Of a stretch of 7,908 bases of DNA, positions 1 through 5,791 are shown piece after piece. Position numbers and translations under genes: made by a program. The stretch is from an uncultured Eubacteriales bacterium (GTDB lineage: Bacteria > Bacillota_A > Clostridia > Oscillospirales > Oscillospiraceae), in contig CATIYU010000060.1 of NCBI GenBank assembly GCA_949739085.1, forward strand, positions 1 to 7,908. The letters are read 5' to 3'. The stretch's first letter is position 1. Each line of letters begins with the position of its first letter. The notes below the pieces were generated by a model. It searched no databases. It saw only the letters and a list, made by a program, of their open reading frames with translations, and was not told the origin of the DNA.

Positions 1-281
1 AGGGGCGCGGCCAGAGCCCGGCGCAGAGGCAGCGTGTCCACAGGGCAGACGCCCTGCCGGAGAAACAGGGCGGTGTAGGGGAAGTCCACCGGAAAAACCG
101 CCGAGCGGACCCCCGCCTCCCGCATTTTTCTTGCGCACCGGACGGCCCGGCGCAGGGCCAGGGGCCCGTTGGGGTGGGACGGCTGCGCCATCCGCAATGT
201 GACAAAGGGGCCGCCGGAGATCTGCCGTTCCCCCAGCTCCGGCTTTTTGGGGCCGTCCCCATAGATGATGTATCCCAGCAT
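1..281 (-). CDS. Unrecognised protein, N-terminal part (runs off the left edge)
   Basis: An open frame reads from an ATG at 281-279 leftward through the window edge without a stop, giving about 93 residues. It begins MLGYIIYGDGPKK and continues with GGPFVTLRMAQPSHPNGPL, then a basic stretch rich in Arg and Ala, then FPVDFPYTALFLRQGV and PVDTLPLRRALA. It has no signal peptide or obvious membrane segment. The alternating helix and strand pattern suggests a cytosolic alpha/beta protein, but I do not recognise the family. The start was chosen because GGGAGG (292-297) lies 10 bases upstream and no other ATG, GTG or TTG codon occurs between it and the preceding gene. The frame is open upstream as well, so a non-standard start cannot be excluded. 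It lies downstream of the M23 peptidase gene on the same strand, behind a terminator-like hairpin, so it may be expressed by read-through or be separately controlled. Confidence 0.7.
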   Translation of the reverse strand, partial: MLGYIIYGDGPKKPELGERQISGGPFVTLRMAQPSHPNGPLALRRAVRCARKMREAGVRSAVFPVDFPYTALFLRQGVCPVDTLPLRRALAAP

Positions 282-282
282 G

Positions 283-329
283 ATAAAACCGCCTCCCGCA
301 CCATGGTATGGCCGGGAAGGCGGTTTTAT
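283..329 (-). terminator. Rho-independent terminator-like hairpin after the M23 gene, overlapping the next gene's SD
   Basis: An 11-bp perfect stem pairs ATAAAACCGCC (283-293) with its complement (319-329). A further 5 bp pair 294-298 with 313-317 around a bulged A at 318, closing a loop of about 14 bases. Read on the minus strand, an A-tract precedes the GC-rich stem and TTTT follows it, the classic intrinsic terminator layout. It could work in either direction, but only minus-strand genes adjoin it. Its 3' arm contains the GGGAGG ribosome binding site of the next gene, whose ATG begins two bases beyond the hairpin. Confidence 0.7.
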
Positions 330-343
330 GACGGCTATTTGCG

Positions 344-360
344 CCGCCGCCAGGCGGCGG
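344..360 (-). other. Short GC-only hairpin after the M23 stop codon
   Basis: CCGCCGC and GCGGCGG pair as a 7-bp stem around a CAG loop, 13 bases beyond the stop codon of the M23 gene on the minus strand. No T-tract follows, so alone it is not an intrinsic terminator. It could protect the 3' end of the message or assist the stronger hairpin at 283-329, or simply reflect GC-rich composition. Confidence 0.35.
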
Positions 361-372
361 TCTGCCTGGGTC

Positions 373-1566
373 TTACCAGGCTTTGATGTACCCCGGCAGG
401 TGGTCCAGGGGATTAATCCGCACGCCGCCCTCCGTGATCTCATAGTGCAGGTGCGCGCCCCGGGAGATGCCCGTGGAACCGGTGATGCCGATGGCCTGGC
501 CCTGAGTCACCACAGTGCCCTCGCTGACGGACCGGCTGCTCATATGGGCATAGAGGGTGGTGTTGCCCGGGCCGTGGTTGATGACCACGTAGTTCCCATA
601 GGACTTGGAGTATTCGGAGATAATCACAGTGCCCGCCTTGGTGGCCACCACGGTGGTGTCGTACCCCACGCCGCCGATATCCACGCCCTTGTGGTTGGTG
701 GAGGCCCCGGGTATGCCGGTGTTCCGGGAGCCCATGGGGGAGGTAATCCGCTTGCTCACCGATTCCGGCCAGATGTACCCGCCGGAGCTGGCCGTCCAGG
801 TCACCTGCTGCGCCGCCATCTGGGCCGCCAGCTCATCTTCCTTCTTTTTGATCTGCCGCTGGATTTCGGCCTCCTCGGCCTCCTTTTCCTTGAGGAGCTG
901 TTCGGTCATCTCCAGGTCCTCCTGGAGCTCCGCGACCAGGTCGTTGGCCGCCTTCCGCTGGGCGTCCAGCTCCTTTTTCTGTTCCTCCAGCTCCACCTTG
1001 GCGTCCTCGGCCTCGCCCTTGAGCTGCTCCTGGTAGGACTGCTTCTCCTGAATCTCCACCTTCAGCTGCCGGAGGTTGTCCAGAACGCCCTGGTCGTAGT
1101 TCATGACCTCCTGCACGTCAGAGAGCCTGCTGAGCAGGTCCGAGAAGCTCTCCGCCTTTAAGAGCACAGACCAATAGGAGGTGGTTCCGGCCTCCTCCAT
1201 CACCCTGGCGCGCTCGCAGAAGAGGGCGTACTGCCGCTCCTCCTCCCGCTGGTTCTCCTCCAGCTCGTAGGCCGTCTGCACCAGCAGAGCCTCATAGCCG
1301 GAGATCTGGGCCTCCGTGGTCTCGATCTCCTTGACCGTCAGCTCGATCTGCCTGTCCAAAAGGGACCGCCGCTCCACGGCCTTGTTCCGGTCGTTGCGCA
1401 GCTGATAGATCTGGTCCTCAATTTCCTTCCGCTCTTCCTTCAGCTCATTTTTGTCGTCCTTCAAGCTGTCAATGTCCCCCTGGGTCACCGCGTGGGCGGC
1501 GGGGGCCAGCGCCAGCAGAACCAGCGTCGTGAGGAGCAGGGCCGTCAGCTTTTTCGCCTTTGTCAT
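373..1566 (-). CDS. Secreted coiled-coil M23 (LytM-type) peptidoglycan endopeptidase, FtsEX partner
   Basis: This 397-residue protein starts with a Sec signal peptide: KKL, a hydrophobic core, then an AHA cleavage site after residue 26. Two long Glu/Lys/Gln-rich coiled-coil stretches follow, at about 30-120 and 150-255. A C-terminal M23 metallopeptidase domain occupies about 270-392. The zinc and catalytic residues are all present: H292 and D296 in HKGVD, H341 in YAHM, and H372/H374 in HLHYE. That predicts an active cell-wall endopeptidase, unlike E. coli EnvC, whose LytM domain is degenerate and only activates amidases. The gene lies 42 bases after ftsX on the same strand. By analogy with EnvC, PcsB and CwlO, the coiled coil should dock on the FtsX extracellular domain and be switched by FtsE ATP hydrolysis during septal wall splitting. 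That partnership is inferred from architecture and gene order. AAGGAAG with a 6-base spacer supports the start. Confidence 0.93.
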   Translation of the reverse strand: MTKAKKLTALLLTTLVLLALAPAAHAVTQGDIDSLKDDKNELKEERKEIEDQIYQLRNDRNKAVERRSLLDRQIELTVKEIETTEAQISGYEALLVQTAYELEENQREEERQYALFCERARVMEEAGTTSYWSVLLKAESFSDLLSRLSDVQEVMNYDQGVLDNLRQLKVEIQEKQSYQEQLKGEAEDAKVELEEQKKELDAQRKAANDLVAELQEDLEMTEQLLKEKEAEEAEIQRQIKKKEDELAAQMAAQQVTWTASSGGYIWPESVSKRITSPMGSRNTGIPGASTNHKGVDIGGVGYDTTVVATKAGTVIISEYSKSYGNYVVINHGPGNTTLYAHMSSRSVSEGTVVTQGQAIGITGSTGISRGAHLHYEITEGGVRINPLDHLPGYIKAW

Positions 1567-1608
1567 CTGTGACTTCCTTTCTTTTTCAGTAGTGGTTTGA
1601 ACATCCGG

Positions 1609-2502
1609 TTAGACCTGTAGGAACTTGCGGATGGCGGAGAGGCTCCCCCCCACGCCGATGAGCATACCGGCCACCGCGAAGATGGCCGCCACATACCCCC
1701 ACATATCGCTGAAGGGGACGGTGGAGATCAGGTTGATGGTGTCGTTGGTGGCAATGGATTTGACCACCGCCTCGTACAGCCCCCACTGGAGGAAGAACCC
1801 GATGACCGCCGAGAACAGGCCCATCAGGAACCCCTCGTACACAAAGGGCCAGCGGATGAACCCGTTGGTGGCCCCCACCATCTTCATGATGGCGATTTCG
1901 TCCCTGCGGTCAAAGGTGGTGAGCTTGATGGTGTTGGCCATAATGAACACCGACACCACAAAGAGCACCGCGATGAGCACCACGCACACAATGCCCGCCA
2001 CGTTACGGATGGTGATGAAGCCCGCCGCCTCGTCCTCGTAGGCGCTGACGTTTCCCGCTCCGATGCCCGGCACCGCCTCCAGGGCGGCCTTGGTCTGGCT
2101 CATGAGGCCGATGTCCGCCAGGTCGATGGCGTACCGGTGGCGGAAGTTGTCGTCCGGCAGGCCCTGAAAGAGTTCGTCGTCCTCATACCGGCTCCGGAAC
2201 GCCGCCGCCGCCTCCACATTGGAGATAAACGAGGCCCCCGCCACGTTGGGCACCGCCTCCAGCGTCTGCTCCAGAGCCCGGGCCTCCTCCTCGCTGAGGC
2301 TCTTGTCCACAAAGGCCAGGATCTGGTTCTGGGCCTCCAGCTCCTCCAGCATCGCGTTGGCGTTCACCGCCACCAGGGTAAAGGTGCCCATGATGATGAG
2401 GCAGGCGACGGTGATGCCGATGGAGGCGAAGGACATGAAGCCGTGGCTGAACATATTATACGCGCCCTCGTGGGCGAAATAAAAGATATTGTGTTTGCTC
2501 AC
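1609..2502 (-). CDS. ftsX: Cell division permease FtsX
   Basis: FtsX is the membrane half of the FtsEX complex, an ABC-type transmembrane switch that controls wall hydrolases rather than transporting a solute. The product from the GTG at 2502 is 297 residues. It has four predicted membrane segments, near 27-47, 168-189, 222-244 and 267-287. A long extracellular domain lies between the first two (about 48-165), where the hydrolase partner is expected to bind. The cytoplasmic loop after TM2 carries the family hallmark RRDEIAIMKMVGATN (about 199-213), which contacts FtsE. The GTG at 2502 is preferred because GGGAGG lies 8 bases upstream and it overlaps the ftsE stop as GTGA, implying translational coupling. 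A GTG at 2523 would add seven residues but has no well-placed ribosome binding site. The M23 peptidase gene follows 42 bases later. Confidence 0.95.
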   Translation of the reverse strand: MSKHNIFYFAHEGAYNMFSHGFMSFASIGITVACLIIMGTFTLVAVNANAMLEELEAQNQILAFVDKSLSEEEARALEQTLEAVPNVAGASFISNVEAAAAFRSRYEDDELFQGLPDDNFRHRYAIDLADIGLMSQTKAALEAVPGIGAGNVSAYEDEAAGFITIRNVAGIVCVVLIAVLFVVSVFIMANTIKLTTFDRRDEIAIMKMVGATNGFIRWPFVYEGFLMGLFSAVIGFFLQWGLYEAVVKSIATNDTINLISTVPFSDMWGYVAAIFAVAGMLIGVGGSLSAIRKFLQV

Positions 2503-2516
2503 TGCATTTTCCTCCC
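2499..2516 (-). promoter_or_regulatory. Translational coupling site: ftsX SD inside ftsE and GTGA stop/start overlap
   Basis: On the minus strand GGGAGG (2511-2516) lies in the last codons of ftsE. It is followed after 8 bases by GTGA, in which the ftsX GTG start (2500-2502) and the ftsE TGA stop (2499-2501) share two bases. A four-base overlap of this kind is typical of coupled translation and fits the paired stoichiometry of FtsE and FtsX. It also decides the ftsX start codon. Confidence 0.8.
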
Positions 2517-3185
2517 GTACCACCCCTTGCCGTCGCCGACCACCCGGCCTCTCTCCAGCATCACCACCCGCTTGTCAAAGCGATTGACCAGGTCCTTCTC
2601 GTGCGTCACTACCAGCACGGTGGTTCCCAGCGAGTTGATCCGCTCCAGGAGCCGCATGATCTCCAGGGACCGGGCCGGGTCCAGATTGCCGGTAGGCTCG
2701 TCCGCGATGATGGTGCTGGGGTTGTTCAGCAGCGCCCGGGCAATGGCCACCCGCTGCTGCTCCCCGCCGGAGAGCTCCGACGGCAGGCGGCGGCTCTTGT
2801 TCTCCAGGCCCACCAGGTTCAGACAGTAGGGGATTCGTTTGCGGATTTCCTTGGGCCCCGCTCCCACGGCCCGCATGGCGAACACCATGTTGTCGTACAC
2901 AGTTTTGTGGTCAATGAGCCGGAAGTCCTGAAAAATGACCCCTACGGTCCGGCGCATGTAGGGGATCTGCCACTCTTTAATATTCAGCAGGGAAAACCCG
3001 TTGACCATCACCCGCCCCTGAGAGGGCTCGATCTCCCCGATCAGCAGCTTGATAACCGTGGATTTGCCGCTGCCGGAGGGCCCCACCATGAAGACAAATT
3101 CGCCGTCTTGTATCTCCAGGGACAGCCCGTTGAGCGCGTGGGTGCCGTTGGGGTATTCCTTTACAACATCTGTCAGTCGAATCAT
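2499..3185 (-). CDS. ftsE: Cell division ATP-binding protein FtsE
   Basis: This 228-residue ABC ATPase has every nucleotide-binding motif in order: Walker A GPSGSGKST (35-43), Q-loop Q86 in FQDFRL, signature LSGGEQQ (138-144), Walker B IIADEP with D162/E163, D-loop NLD (167-169) and the switch histidine H195 in VVTHEKD. FQDFRL and ADEPTGNLD are typical of FtsE and the related LolD/MacB group. The adjoining ftsX and M23 hydrolase genes settle it as FtsE. It hydrolyses ATP on the cytoplasmic face and drives conformational change in FtsX. The ATG at 3185 is the earliest possible start, since an in-frame TAA lies four codons upstream. The GAGGAAGG ribosome binding site (3198-3205) sits 12 bases away, longer than usual. 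It is the first gene of the three-gene cluster, with its own promoter at 3274-3302. Confidence 0.96.
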   Translation of the reverse strand: MIRLTDVVKEYPNGTHALNGLSLEIQDGEFVFMVGPSGSGKSTVIKLLIGEIEPSQGRVMVNGFSLLNIKEWQIPYMRRTVGVIFQDFRLIDHKTVYDNMVFAMRAVGAGPKEIRKRIPYCLNLVGLENKSRRLPSELSGGEQQRVAIARALLNNPSTIIADEPTGNLDPARSLEIMRLLERINSLGTTVLVVTHEKDLVNRFDKRVVMLERGRVVGDGKGWYGRKMQ

Positions 3186-3273
3186 TTTTATGCGTTACCT
3201 TCCTCGCTGGCCGTGGGCCAAGTCATGATGTAAACTACCTTCTACAGCAAAAATGACAAAAAGATACATAGTT

Positions 3274-3302
3274 ATCATACACAACAACCGGCCCCGCGTC
3301 AA
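3274..3302 (-). promoter_or_regulatory. SigA-type promoter for ftsE-ftsX-M23
   Basis: On the minus strand a -35 box TTGACG (3297-3302) and a -10 box TATGAT (3274-3279) are separated by exactly 17 bases. Each differs from consensus by one base. Transcription would begin near 3267 and leave a leader of about 80 bases before the ftsE ATG. No second strong promoter was noticed between the genes downstream, so all three are probably driven from here. Confidence 0.8.
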
Positions 3303-3418
3303 GGGACTATCTCCGGATTTCCCCAAATTTCTTCCCCCTCCCACCTGGAAGTTTGTTCCTCTTCTCCCGGCCGCGCCGGGACGGATAGGAAAAAAGAGAT
3401 TTATTTGTCACTTCTCTC

Positions 3419-3447
3419 TTGACATCCAGCAATGTGTGTGATATATT
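3419..3447 (+). promoter_or_regulatory. Near-consensus SigA promoter for the membrane-protein/XRE operon
   Basis: A perfect -35 box TTGACA (3419-3424) and a -10 box TATATT (3442-3447) are separated by 17 bases. The predicted start is near 3454, giving a leader of about 38 bases that ends in AGGAGG. Such a strong promoter suggests it is normally held down by a repressor, and the inverted repeat covering its -10 box is the obvious site. Confidence 0.85.
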
Positions 3448-3477
3448 TATCTCGCTACAAGGCAAATATATCACACA
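3435..3477. repeat. Perfect 14-bp inverted repeat, probable operator
   Basis: TGTGTGATATATTT (3435-3448) is repeated exactly in inverted orientation at 3464-3477, across a 15-base spacer. The left arm covers the -10 box. The right arm lies in the leader and ends on the first base of the AGGAGG ribosome binding site (3477-3482). Because the left arm is upstream of the predicted transcription start, the symmetry should act as DNA rather than as an RNA hairpin. The arm centres are 29 bp apart, nearly three helical turns, so two bound dimers could face the same side. The XRE regulator at 4157-4357 is the likeliest binder. This is inference. Confidence 0.75.
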
Positions 3478-3491
3478 GGAGGCATCCTACG

Positions 3492-4157
3492 ATGAAACAG
3501 AATGGCAAATCCCCCAAATCCTGGCGCGCTCCCCTGCTCCTTGGCGTGCTCTGCGGGCTGCTGACCGCCCTGGCCGCCTGGTTCGACCTGACCCGCAACG
3601 GCGGACGGCTCGTCTACCCCATGCATTCTTATGTCTTCCAGTTCACAGATATTCCCATGCTTCTGGCTCTGCTTCTGGACGTTCTGTACCTGATGTTCCT
3701 GCTGTGCCGCGGGATTGCGGGCCAGCGGCGGCGCGTCCTGGAGACGGGGCGGACCAGGCGGCTGAGTCCCCTGCTGGGGCTGTTGGGCTTCTTGGGATTT
3801 CTGGGCTTCGCCGGGGTTTGGTCCTATAGGAGCTGGGGAGATCTGTCTCCTTTTGTGTTTTTCGCGTTTTTCGGCTTCTTTGGATTCTTTTTTGAGGGGA
3901 AGATGTCCAACACCCTGATGGACGAGCGCTTCAAGGAAAACGCCGCTAAAGCGGAGCGGACGGCGTACCGGGCGGGATTTATTGTCATTTTCCTTCTGCT
4001 GATTCTGGCGGGGCAGAGCGGGCGGTTCCAGGCGGAACTGGTCGCGCCGGTGCTTATCGCCGGCATCGCTCTGGCCGTGGCGCTGACTATGTTCCTCTCA
4101 GAGTACCTGCTCTACCGCTACGACCACGACGATGCCGTGGCGCTGGAGGAGGAGTAA
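3492..4157 (+). CDS. Polytopic membrane protein of unknown function (resembles DUF3796/DUF2178 proteins)
   Basis: This 221-residue protein has about six hydrophobic segments: roughly 13-31, 55-73, 94-110, 119-134, 159-175 and 182-205. The central part is strikingly repetitive, LLGLLGFLGFLGF followed by FVFFAFFGFFGFFFEGK. A charged stretch DERFKENAAKAERTAYR (144-160) then precedes the last two helices. From memory this resembles small Firmicutes membrane proteins of the DUF3796 or DUF2178 type, which often sit beside a short XRE regulator; I could not verify the match. No catalytic motif is evident. The ATG at 3492 was chosen over one at 3432 because AGGAGG (3477-3482) lies 9 bases upstream, and 3432 falls upstream of the predicted transcription start. 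The stop codon overlaps the start of the regulator gene as TAATG, so the two are co-translated. The acidic C-terminus (DHDDAVALEEE) is probably cytoplasmic. Confidence 0.85.
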   Translation: MKQNGKSPKSWRAPLLLGVLCGLLTALAAWFDLTRNGGRLVYPMHSYVFQFTDIPMLLALLLDVLYLMFLLCRGIAGQRRRVLETGRTRRLSPLLGLLGFLGFLGFAGVWSYRSWGDLSPFVFFAFFGFFGFFFEGKMSNTLMDERFKENAAKAERTAYRAGFIVIFLLLILAGQSGRFQAELVAPVLIAGIALAVALTMFLSEYLLYRYDHDDAVALEEE

Positions 4158-4357
4158 TGGACGGCTTCATCTGCAATCTGAAGACCTTCCGGCTCCTCAA
4201 GGGCCTCACCCAGGAGCAGCTGGCGGACCAGGTGGGGGTCCGGCGGGAGACCATCGCCCGCCTGGAGAAAGCCCAGTACAACCCCTCCCTGAAGCTGGCG
4301 GTGGAGATCTCCCGGGCGGTGGAGGCGCCCATTGAGGATATTTTCCTTTTTGAGTAG
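4157..4357 (+). CDS. Small XRE/Cro-type HTH transcriptional regulator
   Basis: The 66-residue product is essentially a single helix-turn-helix domain of the XRE (HTH_3) family. The DNA-binding helices lie at about 18-37 (TQEQLADQVGVRRETIARLE), and the family-typical AQYNPSLKLAVEISRAVEAPIEDIF follows. It has no ligand-binding or protease domain, so it most likely acts as a simple dimeric repressor. Its ATG overlaps the TAA of the membrane-protein gene by one base (TAATG), with GGAGGAG just upstream. It is therefore produced from the same message and probably coupled to it. The perfect inverted repeat over the operon promoter (3435-3477) is the likely target, giving autoregulation; this is inference. 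How its activity is relieved is not visible, but direct interaction with the membrane protein is one possibility. A bidirectional terminator follows at 4412-4452. Confidence 0.93.
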   Translation: MDGFICNLKTFRLLKGLTQEQLADQVGVRRETIARLEKAQYNPSLKLAVEISRAVEAPIEDIFLFE

Positions 4358-4411
4358 GGGCGAACCCGGCGGGATTTCTATACTCTTTGTTAAACCGCCT
4401 TGTTTGATAAT

Positions 4412-4452
4412 AAAAAGCCGGGATAGGGGGCAGCCTCCCTTATCCCGGTTTT
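4412..4452. terminator. Bidirectional rho-independent terminator between convergent operons
   Basis: CCGGGATA (4418-4425) pairs with TATCCCGG (4441-4448). The stem continues inward for about five more pairs, including two G-T wobbles, around a CAGCC loop. AAAAA precedes it and TTTT follows it on the plus strand, so it has a T-tract in both directions. It ends the plus-strand XRE operon and, read the other way, the minus-strand capA operon whose stop codon is at 4477. Confidence 0.9.
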
Positions 4453-4476
4453 CCTCATATCTTGCCGCAGGCCGGA

Positions 4477-5775
4477 TTACTCCTGGCCCTGGTACTGCGG
4501 GTCGTGCTCCGGACCCAAGATGGCGTGACAGTCATCAATGGCTTTTTCCAGCTGCTTTTTCAGGGTGGGGCTGGGGTTCTCCACTCCGTTTTCCAGGGCG
4601 TCGTAGACATCCAAGAGCTGGAAGCGGGGGGACGCGCCCTCCTCCCGGTCCAGCATGAACATGGGGGCGTAGGAAAAATCCGTCACCTCCGTGACGCCGG
4701 TCTCGTTGTCCTTTGTCAGCTCCAGGGTCAGCACCGCTGTGGTATCCGTCAGGTCGTAGTTCTGGGAGGAGATAAAGTTCCCCAGGGAGTAGCAGATAAA
4801 GCCCTGGCGGCGTTCACCGTCCTCCCGCTCCAGGGTGCGCAGGCCCATGGGCTGGAGCACGTGGGCATGTCCGCCCAGAACAATGTCCGCGCCGTGGTCA
4901 AAGAGGAAGTCCGCTATCTGGTCCTGGTAGCGGTTCTGGGTGGTCTGGTACTCCACCCCCCAGTGGATCATCACCGCGATCAGGTCCGGTTCCATGGCCT
5001 TGGCGGCCTCCAGGGCGGCGGAGAGGCGGTCCGTATCCAGCGTGGAGAGGGTGGTAAGGTAGTCTGTGTTGAAGAGGTTGATGGAGTAGGGCTTTTTCTT
5101 GACGGGAATGCCGTTGGTGCCGTAGGTGTAGCCCAGAAAGGCCACGGAGATGCCCCCCACGTCCGCCAGGACAATGTTGTTATCCGCCTCCTCCTGGGTG
5201 CGGCTGGTGCCCACGTGGGCCAATCCCACCTCGTCCAGCACGTCCAGCGTGCGGGTCAGGCCGGGGTAGCCCTTGTCCAGACTGTGGTTATTGGCGGTTA
5301 GGCAGAGGTCAAAGCCCAGCTCCTTGAGGGCGTAGGCCATATCGTCCGGGGAGTTGAAGTTGGGGTAGCCGGAGTAGGGCGGCCCGCCAGCTAGGGTGGT
5401 CTCCAGGTTTACCACCGCGTAGTCCGCCGCCGAGACCAGAGGTCCCGCTGCGGCCATAATCCGCAGATAGTCGTAGGTCTCTCCGTTCCAGGCGTCGTCG
5501 GTCAGGGGCATGTGGCTCATGGCGTCGCCGCACACGGCCAGCGTGGACACCGTGGGGGCCGGTGGGTCCGGCTCAGGAGGGAGCTCCGGCTCCTCATCGG
5601 GCTCGTCCAACTCTGCGGCGGTCCCGTCCGGCGGGCTCTCCGGCTCCGCGGACGTCTCCACGCTGCCGGAGAGGGCGGAGGCATCCTCACCCTCTGGGAC
5701 CGGTGACGCGCCGCATCCGGCGGCGGAAAGCAGCAGGGACAGGCAGAGAAGAAAGCTCCAAAAACGGCGGTTCAT
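4477..5775 (-). CDS. CapA-family metallophosphatase-fold lipoprotein
   Basis: This 432-residue protein starts with a lipoprotein signal (LLLSAAGC, lipidated Cys21), then a Pro/Glu/Asp-rich linker (about 25-75). A CapA/PgsA-type domain (PGA_cap, calcineurin-like metallophosphatase fold) occupies about 76-370. Metal-site motifs are in the expected order: GDAM with D84, NLETTL with N123/E125, TANNHSLD with N162-H164, MIHWG with H271, GGHAHVLQP with H303/H305, and SLGNFI. Founding members support poly-gamma-glutamate synthesis in Bacillus, but no capB or capC ligase genes are present here. A role in that polymer is unproven; an unknown extracellular phosphoester or cell-wall substrate is equally possible. 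The gene follows the SLH/hydrolase gene by only 16 bases, and its GGGAGG ribosome binding site (7-base spacer) fills that gap, so the two form an operon. It ends at the bidirectional terminator. Confidence 0.9.
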   Translation of the reverse strand: MNRRFWSFLLCLSLLLSAAGCGASPVPEGEDASALSGSVETSAEPESPPDGTAAELDEPDEEPELPPEPDPPAPTVSTLAVCGDAMSHMPLTDDAWNGETYDYLRIMAAAGPLVSAADYAVVNLETTLAGGPPYSGYPNFNSPDDMAYALKELGFDLCLTANNHSLDKGYPGLTRTLDVLDEVGLAHVGTSRTQEEADNNIVLADVGGISVAFLGYTYGTNGIPVKKKPYSINLFNTDYLTTLSTLDTDRLSAALEAAKAMEPDLIAVMIHWGVEYQTTQNRYQDQIADFLFDHGADIVLGGHAHVLQPMGLRTLEREDGERRQGFICYSLGNFISSQNYDLTDTTAVLTLELTKDNETGVTEVTDFSYAPMFMLDREEGASPRFQLLDVYDALENGVENPSPTLKKQLEKAIDDCHAILGPEHDPQYQGQE

Positions 5776-5791
5776 AGCGGTTCCTCCCGAA

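Larger units (their letters stand above)
3186..3491. other. Divergent intergenic region between ftsE and the membrane-protein operon
   Basis: This 306-bp stretch holds two back-to-back SigA-type promoters: 3274-3302 leftward for ftsE and 3419-3447 rightward for the membrane protein. It also holds a 14-bp inverted repeat overlapping the rightward promoter. The untranslated leader of ftsE is about 80 bases long and contains a small stem (TGGCC/GGCCA, 3208-3220) just upstream of the ribosome binding site. A 7-bp stem TCCCGGC/GCCGGGA with a CGC loop lies at 3365-3381, outside both predicted transcripts. I see no convincing gene here; the short open frames lack ribosome binding sites. Confidence 0.6.

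Noticed and set aside
265..1161. Long plus-strand open frame of 298 codons opposite the M23 peptidase gene
   Set aside because: It is an antisense shadow of a GC-rich coding region. It has no ribosome binding site and low-complexity Leu/Gly/Val composition, and the minus-strand gene has complete domain evidence.
3365..3381. 7-bp hairpin TCCCGGC/GCCGGGA considered as a terminator
   Set aside because: No T-tract follows on either strand, and it lies outside both predicted transcripts. GC-rich chance symmetry is enough to explain it.
3253..3441. Possible small plus-strand gene of 62 codons between the divergent promoters
   Set aside because: It crosses the ftsE promoter antisense and has no SD, and its product shows no recognisable feature.
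3432..3491. Upstream ATG at 3432 as the start of the membrane protein
   Set aside because: It lies within the promoter, upstream of the predicted transcription start, has no ribosome binding site, and would add a non-hydrophobic 20-residue extension. The ATG at 3492 has AGGAGG at 9 bases.
4462..5301. Plus-strand open frame of 279 codons opposite capA
   Set aside because: It begins inside the terminator region and runs antisense to a gene with complete CapA motifs. Its composition is typical of a reverse-frame shadow.
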